Positions 61,601 through 64,000 of a DNA stretch of 64,000 nt are shown one piece after another. Source of the DNA: Hydrogenophaga sp. (GTDB taxonomy: Bacteria > Pseudomonadota > Gammaproteobacteria > Burkholderiales > Burkholderiaceae_C); NCBI GenBank assembly GCA_021154985.1, contig JAJNQE010000110.1, forward strand, positions 1-64,000. The letters run 5' to 3'. The translations under genes and the position numbers were made by a program. Below the pieces are notes generated by a model. The model made no database searches. It was not told the DNA's origin and saw only the letters and a list, made by a program, of their open reading frames with translations. Position 1 is the stretch's first letter. The number at the start of each line of letters is the position of its first letter.

Positions 61601-61704
61601 GACCGCAGGGCACGCCGGAGGGAAATGCCAAGTTGATCGAGTACGTTGGTGGAGTTCGAAAGGGCGCCACCGAGTCGCCAATCCCTCAAGGAAAAACGCC
61701 ATGA
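55681..61704 (+). CDS. Filamentous haemagglutinin-like two-partner exoprotein with hydrolase-like C-terminus
   Basis: A 2007-residue secreted protein. The start MNRSHHRTVFNAARG is an extended signal peptide (cleavage near LPLQAQ, residue 57). The secretion domain (about 58-310) includes VEVGGQRAEVVIANPAGINV in part and NASRATLTTG. The middle is a repeat-rich beta-helix with many AGRDVNL-type units (about 860-1600). From about residue 1640 it is non-repetitive: GHSRG gives Ser1855, with Asp1923 (SNDPV) and His1954 (MHSCY) as possible partners of an alpha/beta hydrolase. No VENN-type pretoxin motif is seen. The stop overlaps the next lipoprotein start by four bases. Confidence 0.9.
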   Translation: MNRSHHRTVFNAARGACMAVAECARSLGKTSTCTVTAAAASLLVCLPLQAQISADPAAPGNLRPTVLSAPNGVPLVNITTPSAAGVSRNVYRQFDVGSPGAILNNSRTDVQTQLGGWVQGNPWLAAGPARVILNEVNSSQPSQLNGFVEVGGQRAEVVIANPAGINVNGGGFINASRATLTTGAPVMNAGALEGFRVQGGRVRIEGLGLDASTTDHALVLARAVEVNAGLWANALTVVTGANEVSADAGRIHATTPSGAPPAFALDVAAIGGMYAGQIRLVGTEAGLGVNHAGLIDAHSALTLDVNGWLSQSGGARTYGDAVNIAAQGVRNADGAVIAARDNLAITADEIHNTEGALLLSAGDMALSANERIENRSASIEALGNLSIGTPVLVNANDHINHTLVSDASTNHTVYYTPGGSVDATDVAWRVAKPLGGAVQNEYDAYRREWLVPKSSAWADPAFKTYYLGALPYVPAHVIWWDFGDSGYSEAVGDTFTYSRHSPIWAHFGMAAPTWDAPGQMPRAITDADLGWVQQPDPQALAAWQAQAAPWLELTTRVAHFKTTVEGQFLRFDAWSNHTQTTQRAVMTGSEPARISSGGSMQLNVSQSLLNQDSEIVAGGTLSITGAQVNNQATQVSAPTHRSGTLNSWGVTGRDCDPFGCDPEYGWIQTPYAETIANTVALPALRFEGASTAPPMSALTTALSALATLNPDPASGPVYETDPRFTDQRQWLSSSYLLNALAVDPVTVQKQMGDGFIEQRLVREQVGLLTGQRFLGDFTSDEAQYLALMNAGATFAQAHQLRPGIALSAEQVAALTSDIVWLETQIITLPDGGTTQALVPRVYLLPRAGDLSAGGALVAGRDVQLNLSGNVLNAGTIAGRELVQINAQNVLNTGLVSGQTTSLGASEDVNNVGGTLRANDVLVVQAGRDLNVQTTTAQGSGAAGVGRYSSEQVNRVAGLYVSNEAGVLLASAGRDVNLSAAALQAGTTDVQAGRDLNLSSVNTSSQLNATRDARNFARVQQSADVGTQIQGASVALQAGQDITARAASVQAQDALVVSAGRDVSLNTGESSYQIDHGVYAKSSGLLGSSSVETRTHNSRTDATGTALGGAQVLIQSGLDTTLTGSSAVADEAITITAGRDVNITAAQTRSGHGHFEEKKESGVFSGGGMGVTIGKRMQSTDQQTQATGAAASTVGAISGDVSIAAGQSYRQTGSDVVAPDGDITIQAQSIAITEARTTEHSTSEQKFKQSGVSIGLGGALVEAAQGVMQMVEAIGSTQDARMQALGLATAALRGHSALQGLSAPASGGASSAGVSVSISIGTSRSESSTESQRNNAQDSTVQAGGDVNLVATAQPGPPELVEGPESVEGHPGPGSILVQGSHVKAGQVATLTADGDVQLLAATHTAQESSRSKNSSASIGFSLGAETGVTVAASAGKGHGAGEETVHSNTRVEAGEQVHIDSGSNTMLRGAVVAAPRVQAHIGGDLGIESLQDTSVFHEQSQQAGGSATFGPAPSAGISASKSRVNSDFTSVAEQSGFKAGDGGFQVSVQGKTELIGGAMTSNQSSVENDLNQLDTGTLSSRDLQNSSHASAKSSGINLSSDLATQGKYGVAKAVIGNALNNASESGSSSGQTRATVSGARITITNKAEPKALTGRTAEEVVASLNREVQSAHTAAKKLDAQAMQRRVEAERAIKQATIKAVTALTDEAYRSRMQQVPKLLKVECPSGQDCAKYPELLVRSEMTREEIARAEAGSIIAVNGILNDEKRAAELAFQNTEPVPNPETKKPEKVHTVYLMHVSPADNTVSELLGVAYEKIMASSDYGLANFLGYTNAQTLYADLLKSRGQEATISLGHSRGTLVQEAAFTILANQTDAEGNSYTNPNLVVRGVGGAAGAEAYSDKAATVLGPDGHKNQITFNYFSNDPVATSNVSGGNSGVWTVNDLWQIFKTNNSMHSCYGTGAAGCTQVEVPMPGGPQGTPEGNAKLIEYVGGVRKGATESPIPQGKTP
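59749..59783. repeat. Dispersed repeat pair inserted in frame in fhaB
   Basis: Two copies, CCTGAGCTCGTCGAAGG (59749-59765) and CCTGAGTCTGTCGAAGG (59767-59783), lie one base apart inside the exoprotein gene. They share the core of the intergenic repeat at 39682-39701. In the protein they encode PELVEGPESVEG, a stretch unlike the surrounding haemagglutinin repeats. The insert keeps the frame. Confidence 0.75.
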
Positions 61705-62480
61705 AGCTTCTTCACCTTCTCACTTTCTGGGTAGCAGTGTTGGTATCAGGCTGCGGCGTCGACGACTTCATCCGCAAGAACGATGACCGGTACGCCAAGC
61801 CCGGCGCCATGGACTCGCCCTTGACGGGCATCTACAACACGTACCGATTCAATTTACTTGATCGATACCGAATCAGTCATCAGTGGCTCGAGTCAGGCTG
61901 CTCGTACCGAGGAGTACGGCAGCCCTCAACTCAGCCAGGATTGCTTGGTCGGGATTTTGTTGGACGTGACATCGTCGAGAAAGAAGGCAAGACCTGGCAT
62001 CGGTCTGCTGCCGGAACACTGGCTGACTTCGACCCCTTTGTGCGCAGCGTCACCTGGGTTTCCCGAGAGAAGGGCAAGGAGGGGCAGACCAAGGAGGTGG
62101 GGCTTAAACCAGTCTGTTTCGAGTACTGGTGGGCAAGCAGCCACTATTTGGAAGCAAGCATCCGGCGCTCGTCGCTCAGCAACTATGAAGCTTCATTTGC
62201 CAAAAGCCATCGGCTGGCAAAGTGGTCAACCCGTCAACTCAACGGTCTTACCTGGCGAGTCGCCGAGATTCCGAACAACCTGCTGCAAGCCAGACCGCTC
62301 AACGGACTCGGTGGCCCATACCGAGCTTGGTTGACGGAGCTGGGCGACACCGGCTACGTCATGTCTATCGAAATGGGCGCCAGCAAGGAGTCTCTGGACC
62401 ACCCACAGGCCCATGCCGACATCGAAGCTGTTTTCAAGCATCTGGTGAGCTCGCTCAAGGTCGAACGGTTGTCGCCTTGA
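61701..62480 (+). CDS. Lipoprotein, candidate immunity protein for the exoprotein
   Basis: A 259-residue protein with a lipoprotein signal (MKLLHLLTFWVAVLVSGC; Cys18). I recognise no domain. The body is aromatic-rich (FEYWWASSHYLEAS, GPYRAWLTELGD). The ATG overlaps the fhaB stop by four bases, so it is translated together with the exoprotein. Coding DNA here is visibly less GC-rich than the operon upstream of about 60800, as is the 3' end of fhaB. Position and composition fit an immunity protein guarding the envelope against the exoprotein's C-terminal domain, but that is inference. Base 62491-62507 after it forms a small stem without a T-run. Confidence 0.8.
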   Translation: MKLLHLLTFWVAVLVSGCGVDDFIRKNDDRYAKPGAMDSPLTGIYNTYRFNLLDRYRISHQWLESGCSYRGVRQPSTQPGLLGRDFVGRDIVEKEGKTWHRSAAGTLADFDPFVRSVTWVSREKGKEGQTKEVGLKPVCFEYWWASSHYLEASIRRSSLSNYEASFAKSHRLAKWSTRQLNGLTWRVAEIPNNLLQARPLNGLGGPYRAWLTELGDTGYVMSIEMGASKESLDHPQAHADIEAVFKHLVSSLKVERLSP

Positions 62481-62636
62481 CGCGTTGGCGCCTTGGCACT
62501 TCCAAGGAGGAGGTCTGCACCGCGTTGAACGCCTTCCGTTTTCAAACACAGCGCCGCCCACGCGAACCCCATCCAGGGACTTCGTCAACGCAGCACATAC
62601 CCACCGTCGTCATGCCGCGACTTTTCCGCTCTACCC

Positions 62637-63356
62637 ATGAAATCATCCAACCTCAACAAATCCATCCTCGCGCTGACCGCCTTCGCCGTTCTTGCCGGCT
62701 GCGCGACACCGCCTTCCGACATCCCGCCCGGCACGCTCAAGGTGGTGTATTCGCAGCACTACCCCGACGGCAGCTATCTCAAGGAACAGCCCACTGAAGT
62801 CCGCCTCGTCACGCGCGAGGCGACGACCAAAAATGTCGCAACTCAGGTGGGTCTCAACCTGCTTCTGCTGAGCGTGGGGGCACTGTCGTTCCAAGGCTTC
62901 AGCAAAGACGGCTTGAAGGGCCGTGCTGTGGATGGGCCAACCGATCGTGCCAACCTGCGCAACCCCATCCCCACCGATTTCGTGACCCAGCTTCAGACAC
63001 GTGTTGACACCGCCATTCGGGACAACGACCGCTGGAAGGCTCAAACCTACACACACCCGCTGGTGGTCGGTGGCGGGTATGCGCGGCTGGTCTATGAAAA
63101 CCTGACGGGCGCTGACGAAGCCACCTACCGACTCAAGACCGACCTGGTGATCTACCGCAAGCGAGGAGACAGCACCTCGATCAAGTCCTTGATGGCTCCA
63201 CGAACCGTTTCGTGCGCCGACCAGTCTGTGGAGGCCTGGCCGCAGTCCCGCTGGGCTGAGGGCAACTACCTTCCGGTGAAACAGGAGATGGACGTTCTGC
63301 TTGCGGCGTGCGAGACCAAAGTGGTGGCAGCCCTGGACGAGTTGCTTCGCGATTGA
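62637..63356 (+). CDS. Lipoprotein of unknown function
   Basis: A 239-residue protein with a lipoprotein signal (MKSSNLNKSILALTAFAVLAGC; Cys22). A hydrophobic stretch LNLLLLSVGALSF (about 72-84) lies after a polar segment. The later part has NPIPTDFVTQLQTRVDTAI and two widely spaced cysteines (VSCADQS, LAACETK). I recognise no family. It lies 156 bases after the candidate immunity lipoprotein and 22 bases before the next gene. It could be a second partner of the secretion locus or a separate envelope protein. Confidence 0.75.
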   Translation: MKSSNLNKSILALTAFAVLAGCATPPSDIPPGTLKVVYSQHYPDGSYLKEQPTEVRLVTREATTKNVATQVGLNLLLLSVGALSFQGFSKDGLKGRAVDGPTDRANLRNPIPTDFVTQLQTRVDTAIRDNDRWKAQTYTHPLVVGGGYARLVYENLTGADEATYRLKTDLVIYRKRGDSTSIKSLMAPRTVSCADQSVEAWPQSRWAEGNYLPVKQEMDVLLAACETKVVAALDELLRD

Positions 63357-63378
63357 TCAATTCAGAAGGGAAACACCC

Positions 63379-64000
63379 ATGCAAACCAATCCAAAGATCC
63401 AGCAGGCCGCGGAGTTGCTTGAAACCGCCGTGAGGAACTATGTGATGGACGAGAAGGGAGTCGCTGCCGAGACCTGTCTGGCCTGTGCGGGCTGGATGGC
63501 GGGCACCCAGTTGTACCGTCTTGAAATCGATCCGTCGCTCGCCGTGAAGCCGGGCACGGTGGTGCTGAGCGAACCTGTGAACCAGCGGCTGCCCGGGCTG
63601 ATGAACATGGTGGCGGCCATGGCAACGCAGGGCGAGGCCGCGCCGCCGGACATGGACAACGCCGACACCACGGGCGCGCAACCCATCTATCGCTTGTCAC
63701 TCGCCCAGACCCAGGAGGGGCTGGACCCGGTGTACCTGAGCTACGCCAGACGCGTTTCGCTCGCGCCCGAGGAGCTGCTGCATGCGGCCACCGGAGCCCT
63801 GGGGATTCTGGCCGCCAAGTCGCGCCCGGTGCTGGGGCTGTCAGTGGCCAGGTACATCGCGCACTACTGCATGCTCGAAGCCGCCAAGACCGCGGGACGC
63901 AGGCCGCAGATGAGTGACTTCTCGCAGGCCCACCTGCGGCCGTTGGCGTCGCTCCTGCCGCCACGAACCTTGATGCAATGGCTTTCGGGCTGGATCGCCG
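63379..64000 (+). CDS. Unknown protein, truncated at the window end
   Basis: An open frame from ATG 63379 runs without a stop to the last base (207 codons). It begins MQTNPKIQQAAELLETAVRN and has AAKSRPVLGLSVARYIAHYC late. No signal peptide is evident, so it is probably cytosolic; helical content looks high. AAGGGA lies seven bases before the ATG. It is 22 bases after the lipoprotein gene on the same strand, suggesting cotranscription. I recognise no family. Confidence 0.75.
   Translation, partial: MQTNPKIQQAAELLETAVRNYVMDEKGVAAETCLACAGWMAGTQLYRLEIDPSLAVKPGTVVLSEPVNQRLPGLMNMVAAMATQGEAAPPDMDNADTTGAQPIYRLSLAQTQEGLDPVYLSYARRVSLAPEELLHAATGALGILAAKSRPVLGLSVARYIAHYCMLEAAKTAGRRPQMSDFSQAHLRPLASLLPPRTLMQWLSGWIA

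Noticed and set aside
62491..62507. CCTTGG and CCAAGG stem after the candidate immunity gene as a terminator
   Set aside because: Only six base pairs and no T-run follows.
1..64000. tRNA, rRNA, CRISPR arrays, insertion sequences
   Set aside because: I looked for cloverleaf, rRNA-like, regularly spaced repeat and transposase signals and found none I could support.

Overview
The window is a GC-rich (roughly two-thirds G+C) chromosomal segment of a betaproteobacterium. Gene order and protein families point to the Comamonadaceae (Hydrogenophaga/Acidovorax-like): apaG/rpe/gph next to trpEG..DC, lptA-lptB-rpoN, argS-SPOR-dsbA, a Gcr-type 'recombinase', and a compact ethanolamine operon. This assignment is inference; no rRNA is present to confirm it. 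Genes are very tightly packed. ATGA, GTGA and TTGA stop/start overlaps are common, and I saw no tRNA, rRNA, CRISPR array or transposase.

Region by region. 1-4919 (minus): trpEG, then ltaE and a LysE-family exporter, then trpD and the first codons of trpC. 4920-7410: a long trpE leader with a strong hairpin, a chalcone-isomerase-fold secreted protein, gph and rpe. 7512-14718: apaG, gcr, thiL, an opposing membrane protein with a possible TIR-like C-terminus, pgpA, pncC and an AlkC-like HEAT-repeat protein. 14762-21162: haloacetate dehalogenase, GST, SEC-C protein, FMN-binding glutamate-synthase-like protein, a Phd/PIN toxin-antitoxin pair with a clear operator, a MORN-type secreted protein and a second PIN protein. 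21165-29808 (minus): rlmL, rpoN, lptB, lptA, a 17-bp-stem terminator, dsbA, a SPOR protein, argS and argP. 29850-34612: eutC, eutB and an ethanolamine permease, divergent from an AraC regulator. 34624-40943: two exported proteins of unknown role, then an ArgO-like exporter, lysine 2-monooxygenase (davB), a class A beta-lactamase and delta-aminovaleramidase (davA). 40960-46840: a GntR-controlled catabolic operon with an FAH hydrolase, a D-2-hydroxyacid oxidase and a complete TRAP transporter. 46801-53674: DUF6064 protein, Tat-exported aldo/keto reductase, TPR/winged-helix regulator with a beta-propeller protein, LysR, and a CoA-transferase/HMG-CoA-lyase-type pair. 53914-64000: a two-partner secretion locus (FhaC-like transporter, 2007-residue FhaB-like exoprotein), two lipoproteins and an unfinished unknown gene.

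The most interesting part is the two-partner secretion locus. The exoprotein ends in a non-repetitive domain with an alpha/beta-hydrolase nucleophile elbow (GHSRG) and plausible Asp and His partners. Its stop codon overlaps the start of a lipoprotein gene, and both are less GC-rich than the surrounding DNA. This looks like a lipase-type contact-dependent effector with a lipoprotein immunity partner, which is an inference from layout and motifs. Second is the membrane protein at 10890-12482 with a possible TIR-like domain. Third is the davB-bla-davA arrangement beside an amino-acid exporter, which suggests lysine breakdown through 5-aminovalerate.
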